Below are positions 46,703 to 58,390 of a DNA stretch of 64,000 nucleotides, in pieces (positions within the stretch are counted from its first letter, which is position 1; every line of letters begins with the position of its first letter). The notes below the pieces were generated by a model that made no database searches, was not told where the DNA came from, and saw only the letters and a list, made by a program, of their open reading frames with translations. The DNA lies in contig CM055608.1 in assembly GCA_029379385.1 (NCBI GenBank), positions 16,924,350-16,988,349 on the forward strand, in the 5' to 3' direction. The stretch is from Quillaja saponaria. Lineage: Eukaryota > Streptophyta > Magnoliopsida > Fabales > Quillajaceae. A program made the translations under genes and the position numbers.

Positions 46703-47870
46703 TTGTACTACTGAGAAAAATTTCCGCACTTCATAATATCTGCAATTCAATGTAACTCAATAAGAGAACAACAGAATCAGTTAAAGGGGCATTAATATAA
46801 CTGAAAGAGTTAATGGTTCTAAATTTTACTATCGTTAGCACACACTTGGTTTAGCAGTTACAAAAGTCAGGAAACTCAACAAAATGAGAGTATTAGTGAC
46901 CAGAGAAAGAAACATACTGATCTTAGATATGAATCATATGATCTTAAACTTGTTTGAACTATCAAGTTTTAACTACATTATACACGCTTCCAAAAGAAAC
47001 ACTCCAATCAGAATGCAATAGTAAAAAATTAAGTGGAAGAGAAACAAAACAAATGGGTGAATGACAAATTTGCAACCTAAGAAAGAGTGATGCAATAAGA
47101 ACTCAGGGTGTAAGATAAACCTCCCACATACTCTAATTACCACAAGAGTCCTATTATGTTAATAAAACACAAACCACAACATACCCATCAAATCAAAAGT
47201 TATGAATGGAAGTTAAAAACATTTTAAAAAAGTATTGAGCACTCATCTAATATACAGAACTCATTAGGTCTTGGGAAAACAAGTCTTCTTTCTCTTTTTC
47301 TCTTTATTAATAATAAAAAGTAAAAACCCATAATTCCTACACTGTTCCCATTAGTACCTACGGTTTCCAGAATAGGACTCTAATAATCAACTTTTAACCA
47401 ACTACAACAACAGGTACCCAAAATAAACAAGGAGGTACCAGGCAAAAAATTGGTCAAACTAAAGCACAAAATGATACAAAGTATAGCTGCTCAGCAAAGC
47501 ATTGATAAACTAAAAACGCACCGAATTCAGAAACAAATGAAGCTCAGAAAAACGTATCTTCCCCATCATATTTATTGAAGAGTTGGAGAAGAAGCATCTT
47601 CCCCTTACGACAGGCTTCAATCAGTAACAGGGTAACGCTATTCTTCAGCGTCAAGTGGGTTGTCTTTTTTCCGTGTTGCTTTCTTCTTTCTGCAATCTCG
47701 TCGATTGGGGTTGGGGTGTCAGGGAGGGGATGTCGTGTAAGGACGCAAAGTTTACAGCAGGAAAGCCCGCATATGCATTGGGCACTAGCTAAAATGCCCG
47801 AATGAGCTTTTCTTTTTTTCTTTTTTCTTTTTAAGGGTAAAGGCTCCTCCATTATTGGGCCACTAACCCA
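46691..47870 (-). promoter_or_regulatory. 5' leader and promoter of the BTB/POZ gene
   Basis: The start-codon exon extends upstream as leader to an acceptor (AATTGCAG) at about 46742-46740. Further upstream, the minus strand at about 47800-47554 is G+C-richer and gene-like, ending at a possible donor AC|GTTTTTC. It is the most likely first, noncoding exon. A TGGGCC/GGCCCA element (site II type, often bound by TCP factors in housekeeping promoters) lies at 47856-47861. The 102-codon open frame over this region is probably not translated. Confidence 0.45.
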
Positions 47871-48004
47871 TTACTAATACCGTGCAGATTGGTAAATAGA
47901 TTGGGAGGAGGATCATCACTGTGCACAACAAGAGGGAGGAGGATCCCTTCAGCTTTTAAAGGTATATTACGACAAGTAAAGATAAATTTTATTTATTTTT
48001 TAAT

Positions 48005-48625
48005 GTTCTAAATAAGTCATATAATAAATTTATATTACCAATATTCTTATATTTAAATTTTCATTTTAGTATTTTTTTATACCATTTTTATCTTTAATTT
48101 TTTTTTTAAGTTTTAAATTTAAAATATTAATTAAGTAGATAATTTTTTTTTAAAATGTTATTTAATTTATAAATTAAAATTTAATATTTAATAATTATTA
48201 TAAAATAAATTTTTTAAAAAATTAATGATATTTTCATAATCCTTTTAATATATTTTTGTTTATTATATTCATAAGTAAATTTAGATTCGTATATACGTCA
48301 TTGTTTTTTATTTTTTAATTTTCTTATAAAATAAATCTAGTCTTATTTATTTTTAGTTCTAATCAATCAAGAAAAAAAATATAATAATTAAGTAAAAAAA
48401 AATTAATTTTTTTTAAATAATAATATGAATGGAGGTAATGAATTTTTTATTATTAATTCTTAGAACTTTTATTCTTTCATTAATAATTAAATAATAGATT
48501 TTAATTTCTAAATTAAATAATGTGGTTTTTTGAAAAATTATTCTACTTAATTAATATTTTAAACTTAAAATAAAAAATAAGAGTAAAAGTGTCAATATAA
48601 AATTTAGAACTTATGAAAGAAAATT
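48005..48625. mobile_element. A+T-rich fold-back (MITE-like) element
   Basis: The left arm (about 48010-48200) and the reverse complement of the right arm (about 48620-48470) share 'taattaagtaga.aattttt', 'tatttaattta.aaattaaaa' and 'ataagt...aatttatatt' in the same order. The loop of ~270 bp has no coding content. No clear target duplication was identified. Confidence 0.55.
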
Positions 48626-49090
48626 AAAAGTAAGAGTTCCTGGGAATTTGAATTTATTGTAGAACTTATTTAAAATATGAAGAGAAAAGTAGGACTTACC
48701 ATTACCTTTTCCAATATACTCTTGTGGTTTTAATTTTTTTAATATAACTTTCCAATAACAAAATAAAAGACCCCATCCAATAAGACTTCTATTTCGGCCT
48801 CGCTGCAATTTAATTCCTTCTTGCTAAATTACACTTTTCTTGTTTATCGAAGCTCTTTAAGATTTGATCTTTGCCATTGGATGTTGAAATGAAAATGCAG
48901 ATCTTGATTCCTATGCTCGTGAAGTTAAGAAAAAAACATCCTTTGTCTCGGTGTAGAAGGTTTCTGGTAAATACTTTTTGTAAAATATGGGTAATTAAGA
49001 GAATTTGATAAAAGAAAGAGAAAATGGTAGAATCAGAGGGAGAGAAGCAAAGAGAATCCAAAGAGGAAGGAGAAGGAATTCATTCAAAAT
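48626..49090. other. Gene-free stretch
   Basis: No gene or repeat is recognised. On the minus strand it is pyrimidine-rich just left of 49080 and may be LTR leader sequence of the element described next. Confidence 0.35.
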
Positions 49091-49275
49091 CTAGACCAAG
49101 AAGAAGTTACAGACCATGGGTTCCTAAATACCTGTTTAGCTAACAAACTAGGCTGCAAATGACAAAACTATCCTCACTCAAACCCTTTGAATTACAATTA
49201 GGCTCCTTAGCTAAATTAGTATCTGTCAACCCTCCCCATTAAACAACACTTGTCCTCAATTGTTATTAGCAGGAA
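49091..49275 (-). mobile_element. Possible end of a Ty3/gypsy polyprotein and LTR start
   Basis: The minus strand contains 'aattgaggacaagtg', which can read 'IEDKC' and resembles the 'LEDK' end of plant gypsy polyproteins. A purine-rich 'atggggagggt' then precedes TTGACAGATAC. The pattern is suggestive only. No integrase or chromodomain is seen upstream of it. Confidence 0.3.
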
Positions 49276-49329
49276 AAAAAAAAAAAAAACACAGATTATT
49301 TAGTAGGCTAGGCATAGACAATCCAATTT

Positions 49330-50975
49330 GCATTCCTTTTAAGCCGATGGCATAAACTTCACATATTATGGCTTATGCCCTATTGTGTAAGGAAAACTTA
49401 TTATTCATCAAGACTTTGCTATGCTTTAACATGACATAATAAGCTTGTAGTAACCTTCATTTTTGCTCTTCAACTCTTCAAATATCAGTGATGTTTCAAC
49501 CATGTAGTTGTCCTTATCATGATAATTATGAGCTAGAAAGACACGTGTTACCACATGAACTCACTTAGCATTAATCCTTCCCAAAGCTTTTCAGAGAAGA
49601 ATTTGATTGCATTCTCAATCAATACTTTCTAAATTCCAGGATCCCAAGTCTTACCATTCACCAATACATTGTTAACAAATCAATCCATATTTACGTCCTT
49701 TAAAACCTTACATTAGACCATTTCTGAACTAGTACTGCATAACATTCCACTGAAATATGCTACTCTTTTGATTTGTATCCCATCTATCAATAGATGATGT
49801 AGACCCAGGATATCAACAACTTACAGGATTATAATGTCTCCTAGATGAAGACTTAGCTTTTTTATAATAATCACGAATCCTTTAATTACTTGAGGTAGGC
49901 ACAAAAGGTGAAAGTCTTCATTTGAGTCCAGGTTTAGTAACATTTTTGGGACAAGGCCTAAATAGAAATTGCCTCTCCAGACATTGATTGCATTCTAATG
50001 GCTTTTGATTCAACCTTGTTTCTCCTCAATGCCGCAAAACATGAACCTCTATCTTTGTCATATTGTTGTAATCTACTAGACCTTTGCTTCTAAGAAATGC
50101 TATGCATTTCCATTTTTTTCGTCCAATATGCCATTGTAGGTTACCTCAGAAGTCCCTTCAAAACCAAAATATTTAACTCCTTGACCTCTAACACCATCTT
50201 TTCCATAAGCATCATTAATAACTCCATTTGGAAAAGATAAGCCTCACAACTTGGACTTTAGGTTTGAATTTGAATTTTTAACTCTCCTAACCCTCCCTTT
50301 CACAAGCCCCCCAAGGTTGAAAACCCTGACTCCATTTTTTTTCACCTCCATAAATCTAGTCCCGTGCTTTAAACAATAATTTTCCAATGATGGAGTAGAT
50401 ACTTGGATAATGCACTGACCCTGTTCAAGGATGCCAAGCTTATCTAACACCTCCAGCAATCATAACATGGAGGAGATAGAAATTCTAGCTTTTTCCCTAA
50501 GGTCCCAAAGCTGCACAACACATATAGAAGTAAGCATACCTAGTAAATGAGGTTTAGATTGAGTGTTAAAGCCAGCACACAAGATTCTTGTTGCTACATT
50601 TCCTTGCTCTCTATTGAGGATATCAATTGCCATGTCTGTGTTTGCCAGCATTTTGTTTAGCTTCTAGATAATCACTTCATGTTTTTCCCCAAATATTTCA
50701 TCTTTGCCTGGCCAACAGCCACTACTCCTTTAAAACCAGCTTATCCACTGATATTCAGAAGGTGAACTACATTCCAATTTTAGTTTCTTTGCAACTTCAG
50801 AAGCAAGTTCAAATGTAATAGTATCAATACTGCCAGAGAAAACATAATCATTTTTCTCATTTGAAAACTCATGACCAAAGTCAAATATATCAGATAATTC
50901 AGGCCCACTTGAATTCCCTGCAATGTTGCTCATTTGAACACCTTGTTTGTCTTTGATCATCATTTCCACTTCCAT
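49330..50975 (-). pseudogene. Unrecognised decayed coding region
   Basis: Three minus-strand blocks are open and protein-like: 50975-50730 (begins MEVEMMIKDKQGVQ, acidic, 'ELSDIFDFGHEF'), 50651-50460 ('DMAIDILNREQGNVATRIL') and 50459-50244 ('VLDKLGILEQGQCIIQVSTP', 'GTRFMEVKKNG'). Beyond these, blocks at about 50230-50115 ('DAYGKDGVRGQGVKYFGFEG') and 49980-49770 continue with stops, several of them TGA. The composition is that of a real protein, but I recognise no family. It could be a decayed host gene or a transposon protein. At its right end it abuts an LTR-like TGTAGCACCC start at 50979. Confidence 0.4.
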
Positions 50976-50978
50976 ACT

Positions 50979-53900
50979 TGTAGCACCCCTAGACTACTGA
51001 CCAAGAGGTGAAAAGGACATGATCAATTTTATTGCATCCAGATGTAAATTTCTATTGAATTTTTAAGAAGTAAAAAGATATTTATGACAGTGTGTTTTAA
51101 ATTTTGAGAGGAATATTGTTATAATTCGATAGCGTAAAATTGAGTTTTAAGGCAATGCGTAAACTTTCATTTATATATATATATATATATATGTATATAC
51201 ATGTGATTAGAAAATTAGTTTTACACAACATTGTAAGTTGACTTGAACTTTAAATTTTCACATTATGTAAATTATAGTAATATATAAAACTAGTAAATGT
51301 ACACAATGAATAACAAAACAAGAGTACATTGAATATATATATATAACACAAGATCAATTTCCACCCTTCATTGTAACCTTGGACCTTTGACCTTTGACTT
51401 GATTTTTATTATTTTGTCTTTTCCATCCTTGTTTTATGGTGAGCTGAATTTTTTCTTTTGGTACACCTTTCACGCTTTCTTTCCTTTCCCTTGTATCTTT
51501 CTGGATGCTTCTACTTCCTTCCTCCTATGTGCACCGCCTCTGCTCTTCTTTCCTTGTCCTTGCTTCCTGATTCTTCTACATCTTTCTCTAAAAACTGAAT
51601 TTCAGCTTCTGAATTCCAAGCTTTGCTTGAACTCTTCCTTTCAAACTCTTGGCAGCAACTGCCGCCAACTCTTGGAAGGTCATCTGTTATGGTTTTCCTT
51701 CACCTTGGTGTAGCAACTCCCTTCACGTGAAGTGGCAGCCGAGGAGCTGAATTGGATGCAGCAGCTAGCTGCTAGGCCAGCCGTGGGCAAGCAACCATGA
51801 GTCTTGCCAAATTCCTTTATTCCTCTGCTCTTGATGTTCATGAAAAATATATATATACATATAAAACATTGACAGCAAGACAATTGGGAAGAAGCTGGAA
51901 GCTAGTATTCAGCTTCGTTGGTGGTGGGTAAAGGCAGTTTGTCACTGCCCTGTTGGTAAGCCTTTACAGTTTGGTTCCTCCTCTTTTGCTAGCTGTTTAT
52001 CTTGACCAAAAAGAATAATTTGTGAACAGCCAAGTTTCTGTACAGAGCCAGCAAGTTGTGGACCTTCTCACCTCCAGCCGTGAACCTTGCTTGAGTAGTC
52101 AAATGACTTGTTAAGAGGGCTTGGCAGCAAGTGGGCAGCAAGTGACGTCCTTGCTAGGGAGGCAGCTGTTGTGGCCTCACTTTTCTTCAACATGGTAGCT
52201 ATTTGATGAATTGTTAAGGGGTAAATTTCAGCCACTAGATCCTAAGATTTTTTTTGTTTAGTTACTCAATTTTAATGAGTTAAAAGTAGAAATTAGTAAG
52301 TTAGAAATATTAGTAGTTTGATTAAAAAAAAAGTGAAGTGGTATTAAGATGATATGAGTATATTTTAACTTGAGTCTTTAAAGTGGCTAAGTTAATACTT
52401 GTGAGATATGTAGATATATATTTATACATACACTAATGAAAGAAATCTATGTCTTTAAGGTGTTTGTAAAAATGTCTAAATGAATGAGGGTAAAAAGGGA
52501 TTATAAAACGGATGCAGGGGCAGATTCCGTGGGTGAAAGGAAATTCAATATTTCGAGTGTCTTCGGAGAAGAATTAAATTAAGAGTTCAAAATATAAAAT
52601 GTGGCTTATGGTCTTGAAATATTGTCTGCAAAATTTCGTAGCTTGGTTCTAAATATGTTGTGAGTTATATCTGTTAAACTCTGGTTGGGTCAGGCAAGAT
52701 TCGTGGTGTCCTGTTTTTAGTTCATATAAGAAATTGAGTGGGTTAATGACAGATTTTTGGAAAAGTTTATAAATAATAAAGATAGATATACTTGTCTATT
52801 AATAAACCCAATAAACGGAATTGGATTTCGTTTTTCCTAGAGAAAGTTATGTTCAATTAACTAAGGTAAGGTCAAAGCTGTCGACAATCCTGCGTGTTGT
52901 ACAATTTGAGGCAACTTCAAACAATAAACTGTATTGATATACAAATCTAAAAATTACAAATGATATACTATTATAAAGCTACATGTGTCTAGTATTTTAT
53001 AAATTTTACGAAACTGGATTTGGAATTTTCTAGAGAAAGATATGACTGTTAAAGTGGACACTGGTCCAAACCTCAAGTTTAGGCAGTGTCAACATTCCTA
53101 ACTTACCAAGTGCTTTCCAATCTTTTCTAATGGTTTTCCCTATCCTATGCTTTTTCAAGACACCTAAAATGCTTTCTCCTTATTAATCTTACCACCTAAA
53201 ATCTAAATCCATATTAATTGACATGAAATAGCTTAAAGAAAACTTACCTAAATAAACCTATATAAGGTGAGATATAAGTTTAGTAAGTAAAAGAGTATAA
53301 CAATAACGTTTGTGAACTAAATAGTATTTGAAATTATGAATTTCAGTTCCGAATTCTAATGTGAACCTGATGAGACGCGTAGACGTAAGTGTGAGTGACA
53401 AATGGAATTGGTAACAGGTGAGTGGTTAATTGCTGCCTTTAGGGGCTAGATTAATATGTGTGATTATATGTTTATTTAAATAAGTGTGATTGGTTGTAAT
53501 CAACCAACTTTTAAATGTTAACTTTTGTCTTTATAATTTCTTGGTTTTATTCATTGGTTAGTCAAGAGTCATGGTCGTTCCATTATTTGAGTTAGGGTTA
53601 CGGAGGTTTGGTTACCATTCCTCCGGCCAGTCATGCCTCCCTGAGGGGTATGAAAAATATGCATATAAGGTTAATAAAAATATATCGTACGTGGTATATA
53701 GGTAGAAAAAGATAAAATAGTAATTTTACTCACATATTAGGATAGTGAAGGAAAGGAATATAAAATAAGAGATAATTAAAATTCTCCAGTGTAAGTCTAG
53801 TATAAGATGAAAAAGTATGAATTAAGGGTTTAATTGAAATTCGGTATATGGAGGATTAAATTGAAAATAAGAAGTTACGGAGCAAAATGTAAAGAATGAA

Positions 53901-56750
53901 AAATTTAGGGGGCAAAAGTGAGGTTTTAGTGGAGGCATGCATTAAGTAGGACACAAGTGCATTTATGGAGGAAATTAGTGTCTCCAAAACCATAGTTTAG
54001 GCCATTGTTTTGGAGAATGGTATGCATGTAGAAGCTAGATGGCGTGAAGAGGAATGGTAAGGTGTAAAGTAGGATAAGGTGTTAAGAAAAGGAATGGTAT
54101 GCATTTATAATGTAATAAATGGAAGTAATAATGAAAGCTAAGAAGGTGACACTTGACAAGACAAGAAGCTAGAAGAATATTTGGCTATAATGAGTAATAA
54201 TAAGTTGTGTAAGAACTTGTAAGTGGCCAGTTTTGTATAGGAATAGGAGAGGGTGATGTGTCTTGCAATTGAGGGGTAAGAAAATGAGGTGTTAAATAAG
54301 GAATGAAAGGTTGCATGTAAAAAGTGAGGTGGTAGTGAGGTGGTGGCTTGGAGTGTTGCATGAAAAGGAATGAAAAATAAGAGAGTATACAAAGGTGGTA
54401 TGGTTGAGGTGAGTGATAAGGTGGTAGAATGAAAGATTAATAGAGTGTTATATAAGTAAGTCTCATGTAAGGACTTGGAATATACGAGAGGTGATAGGTA
54501 ATCATGATTAGGAATAAAAATATAATAGGAGGAAAATAGGAAATCATGAATTAGGGAACATTAGTGCTTATATATAAGTTAAAATAGGATCAAGAAGGAG
54601 GTTAGGGAGAAAGAAAGAGGCAATGTGAGGGAGAGAGAGAGAGAGAAAGAGAGAGGAAGTAAGAAAGATAAGTAAAATACAAATCGAGAGTCAAAATTGA
54701 GTGAAACTTGGAGGAGTGATTCAATTTGAGGTGAGGATTTCAAATTCCAAATTGCATGTACAATCAAGAGACCCCATGATAGATATTTTGACTTGGCCAA
54801 GAGGTATAAGGGAGGTTTTCAAGTGAATTAGCAGAAATTGTGAGGTAAATATCCTTAATTTTAATTCTTAAGGCTTTAATGAGAATTAGTTTTAAGATTA
54901 GTTAAAGAATTAATTTAGTAATTAGGATGAATCTTGGCCGAAATTAGTAAGGGAGTTGGATCAATTGAATTAAGGTTGTGATAATTTAACTAGGAAAAAA
55001 TTAATTACGTATGAATTTGTGAGTAAATCACTTAATGGCCAAGACTTAGATTTTCTAGAAAGAAATAAATTGATGTGTGGCCGAAAATGGTAATGTTAGT
55101 ATATAAAATTAATTAGTAAAATTAGATCATAAATTACTGTTGGCTAAGACTTGAAGGAAAGTAGAAATAGGCCGAAAATGATTAAATAAAGAATTGTACA
55201 TATAATTAAATTAATTGGTAAAAATTTCATTGTTGGCCGAAAAGTTAAGTTAGTATTCTAGGATAATTAAGTAGCGTAAATAGTCGTAGATAATGATTAA
55301 AAGAAATTAGGTAAACCGAGAGGGATAAAAAGGAATTTTGATTTGGAAATATTAAATCGATACTAAGATTAAATTTTACCTAAGCAAGGTTAAGGAACCC
55401 TAATGATTGGAATACCTTGAGCTATTAGACTGGACTGTTGGATTGGACACTAGATTGGACAACTAGACTCGAACTAGACTGAGGACTGAAAAATTGAACT
55501 GAGGAATTGTAATTTGGGTAACACGATAATAGGTAGATATATGCATATTTCTGAAAACTGTGATTTTTGGTGTGCGTGAGTTAAAATATCGTTTTTACTC
55601 CTTAAAGCTCCTCCGTATACATGCATTGATCATGAGTGATTAATTTGATGAAAATTCTATGCTTGATGTTTATGATGAAACTGCATGGTGTGTGTGTGAT
55701 TGGTTTTTCGATTATGGAAAGTGAGTTGGAATGGTTGAGTGAATTGAAGAGCACGTGTATAGGTAGGCATAGCTGAAGCACCTTTGCAATGAAAGGTTGG
55801 CTGTGATTGATCCTCTTTTCTGAGTGTACACTGAGTACTTATTAGTCCTGCTCTGGCTGAGGAATCCTGATAGGCTAGCCCAACCTGTGGATAGTCAACC
55901 TGTTCATAATTGGTTTCTCAAGCATGCACTGCATCTTTCCAATTTTATAAAACAAGACACCTATCTATTTTTAAAATTATATATGTGTATATCTACTGAG
56001 ATTTCTATCTTATTGTTTTTAAATTGGTGTCTCAGATTGATTTGATATTGTAAAGATGCAGTATGTAAGTGGTAGCACTATTTGGTGGTCTCATATGCAG
56101 TTGGTTTGTCCTATGTATCATGTACATTAGTATACGTTTCTCACTGGGGAGTACATATACATAGATCCTATAGTCAAGGAGTACCCTATGGATGATGCCA
56201 ATACGGTGCTCGGACAGTAAGGAGGTGGTGATGGTGTTGTAGGTGAGAGTGTTGGTAGTAATGTTGTGTTAGAGGAGATTATGGAGGAGTTTCCTAGTTT
56301 AGTGGAACTAATAATGGAGGAGTTAGTGGATGTGGTACCAGGTTTTGAAGTATCTACTGTAAAGATAAAGGAGGCATCGGTGTAGATTCCGGATGTTGTG
56401 GAGGATGACTAGGGAGGTATTGGTGAATACCATTTGGAGGATACTTTTTGGGACGACTATGCGAGACTTGTGGAGGTGGTAAACACCAAGGATATCAGGC
56501 ACACTAAGATGCCTTGACTGTATTCTTTTGGCATGAGTCTTTTATAGACGATGATTACACATTTTGAAGGAATCAGGAAGCTTTTTGTTTAGGGATAGTT
56601 AGAATACTTAGCTATTATTTATTAATCCCTTATTTTTGATGTATTAACTTCATGCTGTCATATATTAACTCTGATAATTAATTATATGTATTGTTAATTC
56701 GTTTTGGCGTACGGGTGAGTGCATTTTATTTAGAAGGATATGTTATGTCA
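50979..56750 (+). mobile_element. LTR-retrotransposon-like DNA without genes
   Basis: It begins TGTAGCACCCCTAGACTAC, the style of start found in many plant gypsy LTRs. For 5 kb it has no convincing coding sequence: a (TA) tract at 51173-51194, (GA)-rich sequence at about 54610-54660, and phrases usual in long plant LTRs and leaders ('gagacgcgtagacg', 'ggttacggaggtttggttac', 'ggctagcccaacctgtgg'). No matching end or target duplication could be fixed. 56750 is chosen at TGTTATGTCA and is uncertain. It may hold more than one element. Confidence 0.4.
56100..56516 (+). pseudogene. Broken acidic reading frame
   Basis: One frame runs 'EYIYIDPIVKEYPMDDANTV', then after a stop a glycine/valine/glutamate-rich stretch ('EEIMEEFPSLVELIMEELVD'), and after two more stops 'GGIGEYHLEDTFWDDYARL' and 'NTKDIRHTKMP'. 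All three stops are TAA or TAG. Codon-like composition suggests a once-translated, very acidic protein. I recognise no family. It lies at the 3' end of the LTR-like region. Confidence 0.35.
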
Positions 56751-56939
56751 TGGCTGTTAAAAAATGTATAAATTTATACTTGCATTCAAAAAGGTCCATG
56801 TATCATAAAATAGTTTTTGCTATGATACAAATTAGCCATAATATATCTATCCTATAGAAGAGTGTGTTAGAGTAGTAGGAAGTTCTATAGCATTTCTGTA
56901 TATTGTATGATAATCAAGGCACTGGGGTGCATATTTTAT

Positions 56940-57300
56940 CTTATAATATGTAGGAGTGTTACAATACTAGCAATATCACCATCTCCAGGTAGTTGCACAT
57001 CATTAAACATGGCAATTTCATATGAAAAAATAGTTTTGAATCTTGAAACAATTTCTAAAGCTTCATATTGTCACACCAATTCACCAAATTCTTATAAAGT
57101 AAGTTATCTATTTCATGTTTTATTCTAGTTGGATCATAATGTGCCCATATGGTTCTTACCATCTTTTCATTTAATATAATAGAAACTATCACCTTAATTG
57201 TAGGTAAGGCACGAGGTAATGTTACCTTTGGGAATAATATCAAAGGAAATATAATTGGTATTTGTAAGATTTGAGAGACATCTCAACCGCTATAAATAAT
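56940..57300 (+). pseudogene. SIRE-like copia element 1: protease-region remnant
   Basis: 'KARGNVTFGNNIKGNIIGI' near 57206-57262 matches the copia block 'GG.VTFGDN.KGKIIG.G' that follows the protease active site. The active-site motif itself is not recognisable. Confidence 0.6.
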
Positions 57301-57354
57301 GTCTTACATGTTGATGGCTTGAAACATAATCTACTTAGCATTAGCTAATTATGT

Positions 57355-58188
57355 GATCAAGGAAATCGTGTTTTTTTTTTTTTTTTTATTCACATAAATG
57401 CTCAATTGAGAATATTAATTTTCAAGAATATCATTCTCACATGTGATAGATATGTAAATGTTTAAGTGCTTAATTTTGATTATGTTGAGGTCTCAAATGT
57501 TAAATGCTTATTTGTCATTCATGAAAATAGTTGGTTATGGCTTAGACATTTAGGTCATGCAAACATTGATCATAAACATTGCTTATCTAGAAAAGAACTT
57601 GTTCTCAGTTTACCAATAATCAAGTTTAATGATATGATATTATTTGATTCATGCCAGTTTGGCAAACAAACAAAAAGTTCTTTCAAATCTAACGTTATGG
57701 TTTCTACTTCTAGAGCTTTACAATTGCTGGAGCTTTGCAATAGCTACATATGGATTGATTTGGACCTATGTGATCAAGAAAATCAGGTTTTTCTTTTTTT
57801 ATTCACATAAATGCTCAATTGAGAATATTAATTTTCAAGAATATCATTCTCACATGCCATAGATATATAAATGTTCAAGTGCTTAATTTTGATGATGTTG
57901 ATGTCTCAAATGTTAAATGCTTATTTGTCATTCATGAAAATAGTTGATTATGGCTTAGACATTTAGGTCATGCAAACATTGATCATATACATCGTTTATC
58001 TAGAAAAGAACTTGTTCTCAGTTTACCAATAATCAAGTTTAATGATATGATATTATATGATTCATGCCAGTTTGGCAAACAAACAAAAAGTTCTTTCAAA
58101 TCTAAAGTTATGGTTTCTACTTTTAGAGCTTTACAATTGCTGGAGCTTTGCAATAGCTACATATGGATTTATTTGGACCTATGTGACA
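57355..58188 (+). repeat. 417-bp tandem duplication in copia element 1
   Basis: Unit 1 (57355-57771) and unit 2 (57772-58188) start 'gatcaa(g)gaaatc' and both continue through a T run, 'attcacataaatgctcaatt' and 'tatggcttagacatttaggt' to 'gctacatatggatt'. They differ at only a few percent of positions, so the duplication is recent relative to the decay of the element. Confidence 0.92.
57466..58188 (+). pseudogene. Copia element 1: GAG-pre-integrase domain, present twice
   Basis: Each unit encodes 'NVKCLFVIHENS', 'LRHLGHANIDH' and 'DSCQFGKQTKSSF'. This is the H...H...C..C zinc-binding pattern of the copia GAG-pre-integrase domain (LWH.RLGH....., C..C..GK). In unit 2, 'S.LWLRHLGH' is interrupted by a stop (TTGGTTATGG to TTGATTATGG). 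The second C of the C..C pair is seen as 'CQFGK'. Confidence 0.8.
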
Positions 58189-58390
58189 CAAAACTATGAG
58201 TGTTAAATAATATGTCTTTGTGATTGTAAATGATTATTGTTGTTATACTTGGGTATTGTTTATTGCTTTTATATATGAAATATATGTTTCATTTATTGCT
58301 TTTTGTACAAAGGTTTAAAGAGAAAAAAAGAATGTTACATCACAAACATTAGAATTAATCATGGACGAGAATTTGAGAACAAAGATATGT
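58189..58390 (+). pseudogene. Copia element 1: integrase, N-terminal part of the core
   Basis: 'TMSVNNYVFVIVNDYCCYTW'-like sequence, with stops or shifts, matches 'GGKRYVFVIVDDFSRYTWV' of the integrase core. The first catalytic Asp is at the N-D position. The frame ends at 58390 where an LTR interrupts it. Confidence 0.65.

Noticed and set aside
47544..47852. 102-codon minus-strand open frame as an N-terminal extension of the BTB/POZ gene
   Set aside because: The BTB domain already has a proper start (MGST...) and total length equal to the family. The region looks like leader/promoter with no known domain.
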